Source of the DNA: Dokdonella sp. | GTDB lineage: Bacteria; Pseudomonadota; Gammaproteobacteria; Xanthomonadales; Rhodanobacteraceae | Length of the DNA stretch: 10,959 bases | NCBI GenBank assembly: GCA_030150315.1 | Contig: JASLGB010000287.1 | Location: forward strand, 1-10,959 | Direction: 5' to 3' | In this document: one piece after another, positions 1 to 7,511 of the stretch | Numbering within the stretch: position 1 is the first letter of the stretch | How the letters are laid out: every line of letters begins with the position of its first letter | Notes under the pieces: generated by a model | What the model saw: the letters and a program-made list of their open reading frames with translations, nothing else | Database searches by the model: none | What the model was told of the DNA's origin: nothing | Made by a program: the position numbers and the translations under genes

Positions 1-240
1 GTCCGCAGTGTGCGCCTGCGCCCGCCCCTGCACCAGTACCCGAACAGTGATTTCGTTCAGCGCAACCGCTGCCGGCGCGGCGCGCCGTCGGACCCCGCCG
101 CGACCCGCCAGCTGCCCTGCGGGCAAGGCTGAGCGCGCCCCGGCGGGGTCCGACGGCGCGCCGCGCCGGCAGCGGTTGCGCTGAACGAAATCACTGTTCG
201 GGTACTGGTGCAGGGGCGGGCGCAGGCGCACACTGCGGAC
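1..240. repeat. Long perfect inverted repeat, 100-bp arms, 40-bp centre
   Basis: Bases 1-100 are the exact reverse complement of 141-240, with no mismatch seen when the two arms are written out and compared base by base. The 40-bp centre (101-140) is not perfectly symmetrical but has a small hairpin at its tip: tgccc (113-117), tgc, gggca (121-125), plus cagc (109-112) against gctg (128-131). The left arm begins at the first base of the window, so the repeat may be longer. The right arm lies next to the upstream region of the GGDEF-EAL gene. No coding sequence is supportable in it. A perfect 100-bp palindrome is rare in bacterial chromosomes and is a common product of fold-back chimeras at contig ends; both readings stay open. 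Confidence 0.95.
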
Positions 241-296
241 GACACCGACCGGCACGGTCTGCCGGCAATGCCATCGCGACTTGGAGCGCTGACGGC

Positions 297-2189
297 ATGA
301 GCGGCCCTCCTCCGAACACCGCGTTGTTGCAGCTTCAGGGAGAAATCCTCGAAGACGTCGCGCACGGAACCGCGCTGCCCGCCATTGGCGATCATGTGTG
401 TCGCGTCGCCGAGGCGATGGCCGGCGATGCGCTCTGCTCGATCCTCACCGTCGATGCCGAAGGGCGGCTGCATCCCTTGTCGGCACCAAGCCTGCCGGCG
501 GTGCTGGCGTCGGCAACCGACAACCTGCAATCCGGGCCGATGGTCGGCTCCTGCGGTGCCGCGGCCTGGTCCGGCGAGCCGGTCGAGACCCTCGACATCG
601 CCACCGATCCGCGCTGGGAGGCGTTTGCGACGCTGGCGCTCGGACTTGGCCTGCGCGCGTGCTGGTCGTGCCCGATCAAGACGATGGACGGCCGCGTGAT
701 CGGCACGTTCGCGTTCTACTACCGCGAGCCGCGTGGGCCGACCGCGCTGGAGCGCGACATCGTCGAACACTGCGTGCACGTCTGCGCGATTGCGCTGGCC
801 CACCACGAGGCGCAGGAGCGCATCTTCGAGCTTGCCTACTACGACACGCTGACCGGCCTGCCCAATCGCATCCAGTTCCAGCAGATGGTCGAGCGCGAAC
901 TGGCCGACATGCCGCACGGCGCGACGATGCATCTGCACAGCGTCGATCTGGACGACTTCAAGGCGGTCAACGATGCCTTCGGGCATCGCGCCGGCGACCA
1001 GTTGCTGATCGAAGTGGCGCGCCGGCTGAAACACGTCGCGCAGCGGAGCGGAGCGCGCGTGGCGCGACTGGGCGGAGACGAGTTCGCACTGGTGCAGATC
1101 TGCTACGGCGAGGGCGATCAGGGGCTGTCCAACCGGCTGATTGCCGCGATCGACTCGCCGATCGAGCTGGAAGACGCCTCCATCGACATCGGCGCCAGCA
1201 TCGGCGTGGCCGGTGGCGATGCCTCCGCGTCGCTGGCAGATCTTTCGCGCCGCGCCGATCTCGCCCTTTATGCGGCCAAGCGCGAAGGCGGTCGCAAATG
1301 CATTCACTATTCGCCCGCAATGGAGGACTACGCGCGCCTGCGCAACAGCCTCAAACAGCATCTGCGCCGCGCGCTCGACAATGGCGACTTCCACCTCGTC
1401 TACCAGCCGATCGTCGACCTCGGCCGCGGCGAGCTGATCGGCGTCGAGGCCTTGCTGCGCTGGAACCATCCCGAACACGGCGAGGTACCTCCCGACGTAT
1501 TCATTCCGATCGCCGAGGAAGCCGGTCTGATCGGCGTGATCGGCGGCTGGGTGCTTGGCGAAGCGACCCGTGCGGCGGCGTCGTGGCCGCAACCGATCAA
1601 GCTCGGCGTCAACCTGTCGCCGCTGCAACTGCGCCGCCCCGGCATCGTGCGCAAGGTCATCGACGTGCTGCGCGATTCGGGCCTGCCGCCGCAGCGGCTC
1701 GATCTGGAGATCACCGAAACCGCGCTGCTGGAGCGCGACGGCGCCACGCGCCAGGCCCTGTGCCATCTGCACGAACAGGGCGTGCGCCTGTCGCTGGACG
1801 ATTTCGGCACCGGCTATTCCTCGCTGCAACTGCTGCGCATGTTCCCGTTCGACCGCATCAAGATCGACATGTCCTTCGTGCGCGACATCGACATCGACGC
1901 GGGTTCGATGGCGATCATCGACGCGGTCATCCGCCTCGCCGACGAGCTCGGCATGCGCTCGACAGCCGAAGGCGTCGAGACCGCCCGGCAGTGGGACTGG
2001 CTGATTTCGCACGGCTGCATCGAAGGGCAGGGCTACTGGTTCAGCAAGGCGCTGGACGAGGCCGGCCTGCGCAAGATGTTCGAGCGTTGCCGTGGCGGCG
2101 AACCGGTGCTATTGCCGATCGCCGCGCACGCCGCCGCTATGGCGGCGGACCAGTCCGGGCAGGACCGAGGGCTCAGGTCAGCCCGGTGA
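297..2189 (+). CDS. GAF-GGDEF-EAL protein, c-di-GMP cyclase/phosphodiesterase
   Basis: This 630-residue protein should make and/or degrade cyclic di-GMP in the cytoplasm; no membrane segment or signal peptide is seen. Domains in order: a GAF sensor (about 15-165), GGDEF (about 175-335) and EAL (about 350-600). The cyclase signature GGDEF is intact at 259-263, preceded by DLDDFKAVND and FGHRAGDQ. The inhibitory I-site RxxD expected five residues upstream reads RSGA, so product inhibition at that site is probably lost. The EAL domain keeps EALLRW (384-389), DDFGTGYSS (501-509), KID (522-524), AEGVET and a final GQGYWFS, so it looks catalytically competent. The ATG follows GGAG at 283-286. The 3' end overlaps the convergent permease gene by 17 bp. 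The GAF ligand cannot be told from sequence. Family call is very secure; net activity is unknown. Confidence 0.95.
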   Translation: MSGPPPNTALLQLQGEILEDVAHGTALPAIGDHVCRVAEAMAGDALCSILTVDAEGRLHPLSAPSLPAVLASATDNLQSGPMVGSCGAAAWSGEPVETLDIATDPRWEAFATLALGLGLRACWSCPIKTMDGRVIGTFAFYYREPRGPTALERDIVEHCVHVCAIALAHHEAQERIFELAYYDTLTGLPNRIQFQQMVERELADMPHGATMHLHSVDLDDFKAVNDAFGHRAGDQLLIEVARRLKHVAQRSGARVARLGGDEFALVQICYGEGDQGLSNRLIAAIDSPIELEDASIDIGASIGVAGGDASASLADLSRRADLALYAAKREGGRKCIHYSPAMEDYARLRNSLKQHLRRALDNGDFHLVYQPIVDLGRGELIGVEALLRWNHPEHGEVPPDVFIPIAEEAGLIGVIGGWVLGEATRAAASWPQPIKLGVNLSPLQLRRPGIVRKVIDVLRDSGLPPQRLDLEITETALLERDGATRQALCHLHEQGVRLSLDDFGTGYSSLQLLRMFPFDRIKIDMSFVRDIDIDAGSMAIIDAVIRLADELGMRSTAEGVETARQWDWLISHGCIEGQGYWFSKALDEAGLRKMFERCRGGEPVLLPIAAHAAAMAADQSGQDRGLRSAR

Positions 2190-3570
2190 GGTAATACAGC
2201 GCGATCACAAGGAGCACTGCCAGCGTCTTGATCACGGTGATCGCGAAGATGTCGCGATACGACTGCCGGTGCGTCAGCCCGGTCACCGCCAGCAAGGTGA
2301 TGACGGCGCCGTTGTGCGGCAGCGTGTCCATGCCGCCCGAGGCCATGGCCGCGACGCGATGCAGTACTTCCATCGGAATGCCGGCCGCCGTGGCGTTGCT
2401 GATGAAGGTCTCGGACATCGCCGCCAGCGCGATGCTCATGCCGCCGGACGCGGAGCCGGTGATGCCCGCCAACGCGGTCACCGAAATGGCCTCGTTGACC
2501 AGCGGATCGGGCACGGCGCGCAGCGCGTCGGCGACGACGAGGAAGCCCGGCAGCGCGGCGATGACCGCACCGAAACCGTACTCCGAGGCGGTGTTCATCG
2601 ATGCCAGCAGCGCACCGCCGACCGCAGTCTTCGAGCCATCGGCGAAACGCTCGCGCACGTTGCGCCAACCGAACACGAGCACGCAGGCAATGCCGCCGAG
2701 CAGGGCGCCCTCGACGGCCCAGATGGCCGCCACGCGCGAAATTTCCTGCGTCACCGGCGCCGCGGCGCCGATCGCCGACGGCACGAAGCTGTGCGTGGCG
2801 CCGTACCAGTTCGGAATGCCGCGCGTCAGCACGAAATTCACCACGCCGACGAGGATCAGCGGCAACAGCGCAATCGCCGGATGGATCAGGTTGCTGCCGC
2901 GGAACGGTTCCGGCTCGTTGACCAGGTTGCTGCCATAGCCTTCGCCGAGCGCGGCCGCGCGCCGACGGCGCGATTCCAGATACGCCAGTCCGGCCGCCAG
3001 CACCACCATTCCGCCAATCGTGCCGAGCCACGGCGCGGCCCACGCATTGGTCTGGAAAAACGTGGTCGGGATGATGTTCTGGATCTGCGGCGTGCCGGGC
3101 AGCGCGTCCATCGTGAAGGTAAACGCGCCCAGCGCGATCGTGCCGGGGATCAGGCGCTTGGGGATATTGCTCTGGCGAAACAGCTCGGCGGCGAACGGAT
3201 ACACCGCGAACACCACCACGAACAGCGACACGCCGCCGTAGGTCAGCAGCGCGCAGACCAGGACGATCGCCAGCATCGCGCGCGAGCGGCCGACCACGCC
3301 GATCGTCGCCGCCACGATGGAGGTCGAGAACCCGGCCAGTTCGATCAGCTTGCCGAACACCGCACCGAGCAGGAACACCGGGAAATACAGCTTCAGGAAG
3401 CCGACCATCTTGTCCATGAACAGGCCGGTGAACATCGGCGCGACCAGCGACGGATCGGTCAGCAGCACCGCGCCGATCGCGGCCACCGGCGCGAACAGGA
3501 TCACGCTGTAACCGCGGTAGGCGGCCAGCATCAGGAAGGCCAACGCGGCAAGCACGGTCAGCAACGACAT
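2173..3570 (-). CDS. GntP-family permease, possible 3-hydroxybutyrate transporter
   Basis: A 465-residue, strongly hydrophobic inner-membrane transporter of the gluconate:H+ symporter (GntP) family, full length for that family. It opens MSLLTVLAALAFLMLAAYRG and carries family-typical stretches such as FPVFLLGAVFGKLIE, TMDALPGTPQIQNIIP, TGSASGGMSIAL and SGGMDTLPHNGAVITLL. From memory of annotations, relatives with these stretches are often called D-beta-hydroxybutyrate permeases, in some Pseudomonas and Ralstonia genomes beside hydroxybutyrate dehydrogenase genes. Substrate is therefore inferred, not shown; gluconate or another organic acid is possible. The ATG at 3570 was chosen because the in-frame extension upstream is not membrane-like and reads like noise; only a weak GGGG precedes it. 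It is divergent from the TonB-dependent receptor with 179 bp between, and its 3' end runs into the GGDEF-EAL gene. Confidence 0.92.
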   Translation of the reverse strand: MSLLTVLAALAFLMLAAYRGYSVILFAPVAAIGAVLLTDPSLVAPMFTGLFMDKMVGFLKLYFPVFLLGAVFGKLIELAGFSTSIVAATIGVVGRSRAMLAIVLVCALLTYGGVSLFVVVFAVYPFAAELFRQSNIPKRLIPGTIALGAFTFTMDALPGTPQIQNIIPTTFFQTNAWAAPWLGTIGGMVVLAAGLAYLESRRRRAAALGEGYGSNLVNEPEPFRGSNLIHPAIALLPLILVGVVNFVLTRGIPNWYGATHSFVPSAIGAAAPVTQEISRVAAIWAVEGALLGGIACVLVFGWRNVRERFADGSKTAVGGALLASMNTASEYGFGAVIAALPGFLVVADALRAVPDPLVNEAISVTALAGITGSASGGMSIALAAMSETFISNATAAGIPMEVLHRVAAMASGGMDTLPHNGAVITLLAVTGLTHRQSYRDIFAITVIKTLAVLLVIALYYLTGLT

Positions 3571-3658
3571 GGAAGAAAACCCCGCTTGGCGCGAATGGGA
3601 CGGCAGCCACGCATGGCGCGGCACCCTTGCAGGGTAGGGCGCAGGCATGCCGCGGCCC

Positions 3659-3679
3659 CACTGTACGAAGGTACAAGTG
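3659..3679. promoter_or_regulatory. Imperfect palindrome, candidate operator
   Basis: The sequence cactgtac, gaag, gtacaagtg forms two half-sites that are reverse complements apart from one extra a in the right half. It lies about 71 bp from the receptor start and 89 bp from the permease start, in a stretch less GC-rich than its surroundings. This is the shape expected of a dimeric repressor or activator site, but no regulator gene is in the window and no second copy was found, so the role is a guess. Confidence 0.3.
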
Positions 3680-3738
3680 TGCGATCGGTGGTGCTCGCCC
3701 AGACTGCGCGCACACTGGCCACAAGACCGGCACACGCC

Positions 3739-3745
3739 GGAGGGG
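3739..3745 (+). promoter_or_regulatory. Ribosome binding site of the TonB-dependent receptor
   Basis: GGAGGGG lies just before the ATG at 3750, with a strong match to the anti-Shine-Dalgarno sequence. Together with the signal peptide that begins at this ATG, it decides the start against an upstream in-frame ATG-like extension to 3627. Confidence 0.8.
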
Positions 3746-3749
3746 AACC

Positions 3750-6032
3750 ATGCAACCTCGTCTGCTCTGCCTTGCCATCGCCTGCGCGATCGGCGTCCAC
3801 GCCCACGCCCTCCACGCCGCCGAAGCGGCGCCCGATGCCGCCGATGCGCAGTCGGTCGATGCGCCGGCTCGCGCCGCCGAGTCGTCGCAGCTGGAAACCA
3901 TCTCGGTCACCGCGCGCCGTCGCAGCGAAAGCATCGAGAAGGTGCCGGTCGCGGTCAGCGCCTTCAGCGAGGAAGACCTGAAAGACCTGCAGGCGACCAA
4001 CATCGACGGCCTGCAAGGCGCGGTGCCGGGCCTCAACATCGTGCAGGGACGCGGTTCGTCGTCTGCGGCGAACGTGTTCATCCGCGGCATCGGCCAGCCC
4101 GACGCGCTGCAGACCTTCGACCCGGGTGTCGGCATGTATGTCGACGACGTCTACTATTCGCGCATCCAGGGCGCGCTGATCAGCCTGTTCGACGTCGATC
4201 ACGTCGAAGTGCTGCGCGGCCCGCAGGGCACGCTGTACGGCAAGAACTCGACCGGCGGCGCGATCAAGATCCAGACGCGCGACCCGAGCGAGGCCACCAC
4301 CGGCGCCGTCGAGGCCACCCTCGGCGACCACGGTCGTGCGGAAGGCCGCTTCTACCTTTCCGGTTCGCTCAACGAGCACTGGTCGGCCAGCGTCGCCGGC
4401 GCCCTCGTCGGCAACGACGGCTATGTCACCGATCCGGTCACGCGCAGGCACTACAACGACGACGACACCAAGGCACTGCGCGCGAAGCTGCAGTTCAGGC
4501 CGAGCGAAGACTTCAAGGCTACGCTCGGCCTCGACTACACGCGCCAGAGCACGGCGCTCACGCTGGGCCAGCCGACTGCGCCGCTGATCCGCACGGACCT
4601 CGCCACCGGCCCGGTGGTGCTGCTGCCGGCGCCGAGCGGTGAGTACGATTTCCATTCGCGCACCTCGTTCGGCCCCGACCAGGGCCAGTCGCTGACGCAC
4701 AAGGGCGCGTCGCTGCACATGGACTGGAACCTGTCCGACGCGTGGAAGCTCAAGAGCATCAGCGCCTATCGCTGGCTCGACAGCGACTCCTTCATCGACA
4801 TCGATGCGTCCGAGTTCGAGCTCGGCGACGTGTTCGTCGGCTTCGATCAGAAACAGGCCAGCCAGGAGCTGCAGCTGCAATACGACAACGGCAGCAACCT
4901 GCAGGCGGTCTACGGCCTGTACTGGCTGCGCGAGACGGTGCCGTCGCATCAGGAAGCCTATGCCGACGACCTGTTCTCGATCGGAGGCGCGCCGATCGAC
5001 TTCCTGCGCACGATCGACGACGACCTGCGCACCACCAGCTACGCCGCGTTCGCGCATGTGAACTGGGAATTCGCCCCGACCTGGACGCTCGCCACCGGCC
5101 TGCGCTGGACGCGCGAAAGCAAGGACTACGACCGCAGCACCAGCACGTTCTGGGGTGCGCCGTTCCAGGCGCTGGATGAAACCGTCGGCTTTGCCGGCGA
5201 CAAGAGCTGGACCGCACTGACGCCGTCGATCTCGCTGCAGAAGCAGTTCAGCGACGAGGTGATGGGCTACGTCTCGGCCAACCGCGGCTTCAAGTCCGGC
5301 GGCTTCAACGGACGCGCCAACACCGCGCCGGAAGCAGCCAATGCCGTGTTCGATCCGGAATTCGTCTGGACCTATGAGTTGGGCCTCAAGATGCGCTCGT
5401 CCGATGGCCGCATGCAGGCCAGCGTCGCGGCGTTTCACAGCGACTACAAGGACTTCCAGGCACGCGTTTCCGAAGTGCTCAATCCCGGCTCGGCCACGCC
5501 TACGTTCGCCTTCCCGGTGCTCAACGCGGCCAAGCTGAAGATGGATGGCGTCGAGTTCGAGGGCGCCGTGCTGTTCGGCACCGGCACGCGTCTGTCCGGT
5601 CAGCTCAGCTGGCTCGATGCGCGCTACGACAAGTTCGTCGATCCGCGCGTGCAGCTGAACCCGGCGCTGGCCAGCCTGCACGACCACGTGCCGTTCTCGC
5701 CGAAGTGGAGCGCACGCGTCGCGCTGACGCAGACCTTCAACCTCGCCGATGGCGGCGCCGTCACGCTCGGTGGTGACGTCTCCTACCGCGCCGACACCTG
5801 GCTCAGCGTCGACAACCGCGTCGGCCTGATGCAGGACGCCTACACCCTGGTCGGCCTGTACGGCATCTACGACTCCGCCGACGGCCATTGGCAGGTGCGC
5901 GCCGGCGTGCGCAACCTCACCGACAAGACCTACAAGACCGACGGACAGGAGTTCTCCAGCGTCGGCAACATCCAGACCGCGTACTACGGCTGGCCGCGCA
6001 ACTACTACGCGTCGGTGCGCTACAGCTTCTGA
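3750..6032 (+). CDS. TonB-dependent outer-membrane receptor
   Basis: A 760-residue outer-membrane active transporter powered by TonB-ExbBD. A signal peptide (residues 1 to about 23, MQPRLLCLAIACAIG then HAHALHA) precedes a short linker and a TonB-box-like ETISVTA (49-55). The plug domain (about 60-175) shows PVAVSAFSEEDL, VFIRGIG, MYVDDVYYSR and VEVLRGPQGTLYGKNSTGGAI (starting about 153). The remainder is the 22-strand beta-barrel region, ending in the outer-membrane signature SVRYSF with a terminal Phe. Nothing in the sequence fixes the substrate: there is no N-terminal transducer (STN) domain and no adjacent sigma/anti-sigma pair, which argues against FecA-type signalling. Next downstream is a secreted polyester esterase, and the divergent neighbour is a GntP-family permease, so an organic acid or oligoester ligand is conceivable. 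Siderophore uptake remains possible. A 17-bp hairpin begins 10 bp after the stop. Confidence 0.95.
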   Translation: MQPRLLCLAIACAIGVHAHALHAAEAAPDAADAQSVDAPARAAESSQLETISVTARRRSESIEKVPVAVSAFSEEDLKDLQATNIDGLQGAVPGLNIVQGRGSSSAANVFIRGIGQPDALQTFDPGVGMYVDDVYYSRIQGALISLFDVDHVEVLRGPQGTLYGKNSTGGAIKIQTRDPSEATTGAVEATLGDHGRAEGRFYLSGSLNEHWSASVAGALVGNDGYVTDPVTRRHYNDDDTKALRAKLQFRPSEDFKATLGLDYTRQSTALTLGQPTAPLIRTDLATGPVVLLPAPSGEYDFHSRTSFGPDQGQSLTHKGASLHMDWNLSDAWKLKSISAYRWLDSDSFIDIDASEFELGDVFVGFDQKQASQELQLQYDNGSNLQAVYGLYWLRETVPSHQEAYADDLFSIGGAPIDFLRTIDDDLRTTSYAAFAHVNWEFAPTWTLATGLRWTRESKDYDRSTSTFWGAPFQALDETVGFAGDKSWTALTPSISLQKQFSDEVMGYVSANRGFKSGGFNGRANTAPEAANAVFDPEFVWTYELGLKMRSSDGRMQASVAAFHSDYKDFQARVSEVLNPGSATPTFAFPVLNAAKLKMDGVEFEGAVLFGTGTRLSGQLSWLDARYDKFVDPRVQLNPALASLHDHVPFSPKWSARVALTQTFNLADGGAVTLGGDVSYRADTWLSVDNRVGLMQDAYTLVGLYGIYDSADGHWQVRAGVRNLTDKTYKTDGQEFSSVGNIQTAYYGWPRNYYASVRYSF

Positions 6033-6042
6033 GTCCGATCAT

Positions 6043-6082
6043 CGCCATCGCCTTCTGCCATCCACGGCAGAAGGCGATGGCG
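6043..6082 (+). terminator. Strong hairpin after the TonB receptor gene
   Basis: Left arm 6043-6059 (cgccatcgccttctgcc) is the perfect reverse complement of right arm 6066-6082, with a 6-nt loop atccac. It starts 10 nt after the receptor stop. There is no run of T after the right arm, so classic Rho-independent termination is not certain; such hairpins in GC-rich genomes may instead end transcripts less sharply or protect mRNA 3' ends. It would partly or fully uncouple the receptor from the esterase gene. Confidence 0.6.
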
Positions 6083-6227
6083 AAGGACGCGAAGTGGCGA
6101 ATTCGCGCCCAGCGGCGCATCCTCGTCGCGCTCCGGGTGCGAAGCCGCAGCGCCGTCGCCGCGGATGCTCGCTGCCGCTGCCTCGCCCGCTCGCGCGCGA
6201 GCCGACCTTTCCCCAGCGCATCACGTC

Positions 6228-6234
6228 GAGGAGA
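6228..6234 (+). promoter_or_regulatory. Ribosome binding site that sets the GTG start of the esterase
   Basis: GAGGAGA lies 5 nt before a GTG at 6240. The protein read from this GTG starts directly with a signal peptide, while an upstream in-frame ATG at 6165 would place 25 hydrophilic, Ala/Arg-rich residues before it. The gap 6083-6227 holds no other gene that can be supported. Confidence 0.75.
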
Positions 6235-6239
6235 CCATC

Positions 6240-7253
6240 GTGCGAATCGCTGAAACCTCCATCGCGGCATTGCCGTTCGTGTTCGCCGCCGCCATGGCGA
6301 ATGCATCCGACGGCGCCCTGCCCAAGCTCACGCTCGACCCGGCCGCCACCACGGTGTCAGGTCTGTCCTCCGGCGCCTACATGGCGCACCAGATGCACCT
6401 GGCGTTCTCCGACCACGTGGCCGGTGCCGCCCTGATTGCCGGCGGCCCCTACCACTGCGCCGAAGGCAAGCTGGAAACCGCACTCGCGCGCTGCATGGCG
6501 CCGGCCGAAGGCAAGGGGCCGGACGCGAAGGCGCTGGCACGCCACGCCTCCGCTGCGGCCAAGGCCGGACGCATCGCGCCGCTGTCCGGCCTCGCCGGCG
6601 ACAAGGTGCTGATCCTGCACGGCACCGCCGACCAGACCGTCGGCGAATCGCTGAGCCGCGACACCGCCACGCTGTACCGCGACCTCGCGTCGAAGGCGGT
6701 CGTGCGCGAGGATCTGGCGCGCGGCTTCACGCACACCTTCCCGACCGAATCGGCCGGGGTTTCCTGCGAAACCGCGACGGCCCCCTACGTCGGCCATTGC
6801 GGCTTCGACGCGGCCGGCGCGATCTTCGCCGACCTCGTCGGCAAGCCGCCGCGCGCGGCGAAGGAAGCCGGCGGCGAACTGCGCACCTTCGACCAGAACG
6901 CCTTCCGCCCCGATGGCGCCGATGCCTTCCTCGGCGACAAGGGCTACGTCTACGTGCCCAAGGCCTGCGCCGACGGCAAGACCTGCACGCTGCACATCGC
7001 CTTCCACGGCTGCCAGCAGAACGCCGACACGATCGGCGAGACCTTCGCCAGAGACACCGGCTACAACCGCTGGGCCGACGTCTACGGCATCGTCGTGCTG
7101 TATCCGCAGACGCGCGCGACGATGGCGCCGCTGAATCCGAAGGGCTGCTGGGACTGGTGGGGCTACGGCGGCGAGAACTACGACACGCGCGACGGCCTGC
7201 AGATGCGCGCCGTCGCCGCGATGGCCGCCGCCCTCGGCGCACCGCTGCGCTGA
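6240..7253 (+). CDS. Secreted PHB depolymerase-family esterase
   Basis: A 337-residue serine hydrolase (GTG start) expected to cut poly(3-hydroxybutyrate) or a similar polyester outside the cytoplasm. A signal peptide ends near AMANA (residue 22). The lipase box GLSSG is at 41-45 with nucleophile Ser43. Likely partners are Asp131 in LHGTADQTV and His165 in GFTHTFPT, and the oxyanion Cys258 lies in FHGCQQN. The order, with the lipase box near the N terminus and HGC far downstream, is that of circularly permuted (type II) catalytic domains; the spacings (Ser-Asp 88, Asp-His 34) resemble the fungal Penicillium funiculosum enzyme as I recall it (Ser39, Asp121, His155, Cys250). Several Cys could form disulfides. 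No linker or substrate-binding domain follows the catalytic domain, so soluble oligomers or other esters are possible substrates. It sits 207 bp after the TonB receptor, behind a hairpin. Often named phaZ. Confidence 0.9.
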   Translation: MRIAETSIAALPFVFAAAMANASDGALPKLTLDPAATTVSGLSSGAYMAHQMHLAFSDHVAGAALIAGGPYHCAEGKLETALARCMAPAEGKGPDAKALARHASAAAKAGRIAPLSGLAGDKVLILHGTADQTVGESLSRDTATLYRDLASKAVVREDLARGFTHTFPTESAGVSCETATAPYVGHCGFDAAGAIFADLVGKPPRAAKEAGGELRTFDQNAFRPDGADAFLGDKGYVYVPKACADGKTCTLHIAFHGCQQNADTIGETFARDTGYNRWADVYGIVVLYPQTRATMAPLNPKGCWDWWGYGGENYDTRDGLQMRAVAAMAAALGAPLR

Positions 7254-7254
7254 T

Positions 7255-7287
7255 CGGCTCGCGGCATCACACGGTGCCGGCGAGTCG
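7255..7287 (+). terminator. Hairpin just after the esterase stop, candidate terminator
   Basis: Beginning 2 nt after the stop codon, cggctcgcggca (7255-7266) pairs with tgccggcgagtcg (7275-7287) across an 8-nt loop. The stem has about 12 pairs with one G-T wobble and one bulged g (7279). It is followed by only a short ttg, so it is a weak intrinsic terminator at best, but its position fits the end of the esterase transcript. Confidence 0.4.
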
Positions 7288-7334
7288 TTGATCGCCGTCA
7301 CGTCGCCGCTGGCCGCGACGGTGAAGCGGCCTGA

Positions 7335-7366
7335 CGCGCCAGTGGCGGCCGAGGGCCGCTGGCGCG
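7335..7366. repeat. Second inverted repeat between esterase and kinase genes
   Basis: Left arm 7335-7346 pairs with right arm 7355-7366 (core gcgccag against ctggcgc) with one G-T wobble and an 8-nt loop. The gap 7254-7511 holds no gene that can be supported; besides this hairpin and the one at 7255-7287 I see no clear promoter there. It may be part of a double terminator or an untranslated leader structure of the kinase mRNA. Confidence 0.35.
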
Positions 7367-7511
7367 GATCGGCATTCGGCCATGCGGCGCGGCTTCCCGC
7401 TCTTTCGTCTGCCACCGGCCGCAAGGCACCGGCAGTGGCCGGGCCGCTCTTGCCGCGTGCCGACATGGTTCAATCCACGTCCCGCAACAGGTGGCGCGAG
7501 CGGTTTCGTCC

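Larger units (their letters stand above)
3571..3749. promoter_or_regulatory. Divergent intergenic region, permease / TonB receptor
   Basis: This 179-bp gap separates two divergently read genes and must hold the promoters of both unless one is read from further away. No convincing -35/-10 pair could be picked by eye on either strand. It contains two small symmetric sequences: accct-tgc-agggt at 3623-3635 and the imperfect palindrome at 3659-3679, listed separately. A shared control region would allow co-regulation of receptor and permease, which is inference. Confidence 0.5.

Noticed and set aside
57..2012. Open frame of about 650 codons on the minus strand, opposite the GGDEF-EAL gene
   Set aside because: Low-complexity Arg/Ala/Gln translation without motifs, running into the inverted repeat; the plus strand has a complete GAF-GGDEF-EAL protein.
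3571..3735. N-terminal extension of the permease by 55 residues
   Set aside because: The extension is polar, Cys/Arg/His-rich and unlike GntP permeases, which begin with a hydrophobic segment as seen from the ATG at 3570.
2092..3981. Open frame of about 629 codons on the plus strand, opposite the permease
   Set aside because: Translation is dominated by Arg, Gln, His and Asp and spans three separate gene regions; the minus strand encodes a typical membrane permease.
3558..5888. Open frame of about 776 codons on the minus strand, opposite the TonB receptor
   Set aside because: An antisense frame caused by GC bias; it also crosses the divergent promoter region and lacks any recognisable domain.
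6165..6239. Upstream ATG that would lengthen the esterase by 25 residues
   Set aside because: It would bury the signal peptide inside the protein and has no good ribosome site, while the GTG at 6240 has GAGGAGA at the right distance.
7491..7511. GTG start of the kinase seven codons upstream
   Set aside because: Possible, but it adds a short unrelated stretch before the first membrane segment and has no better ribosome site than the ATG at 7512; not excluded.
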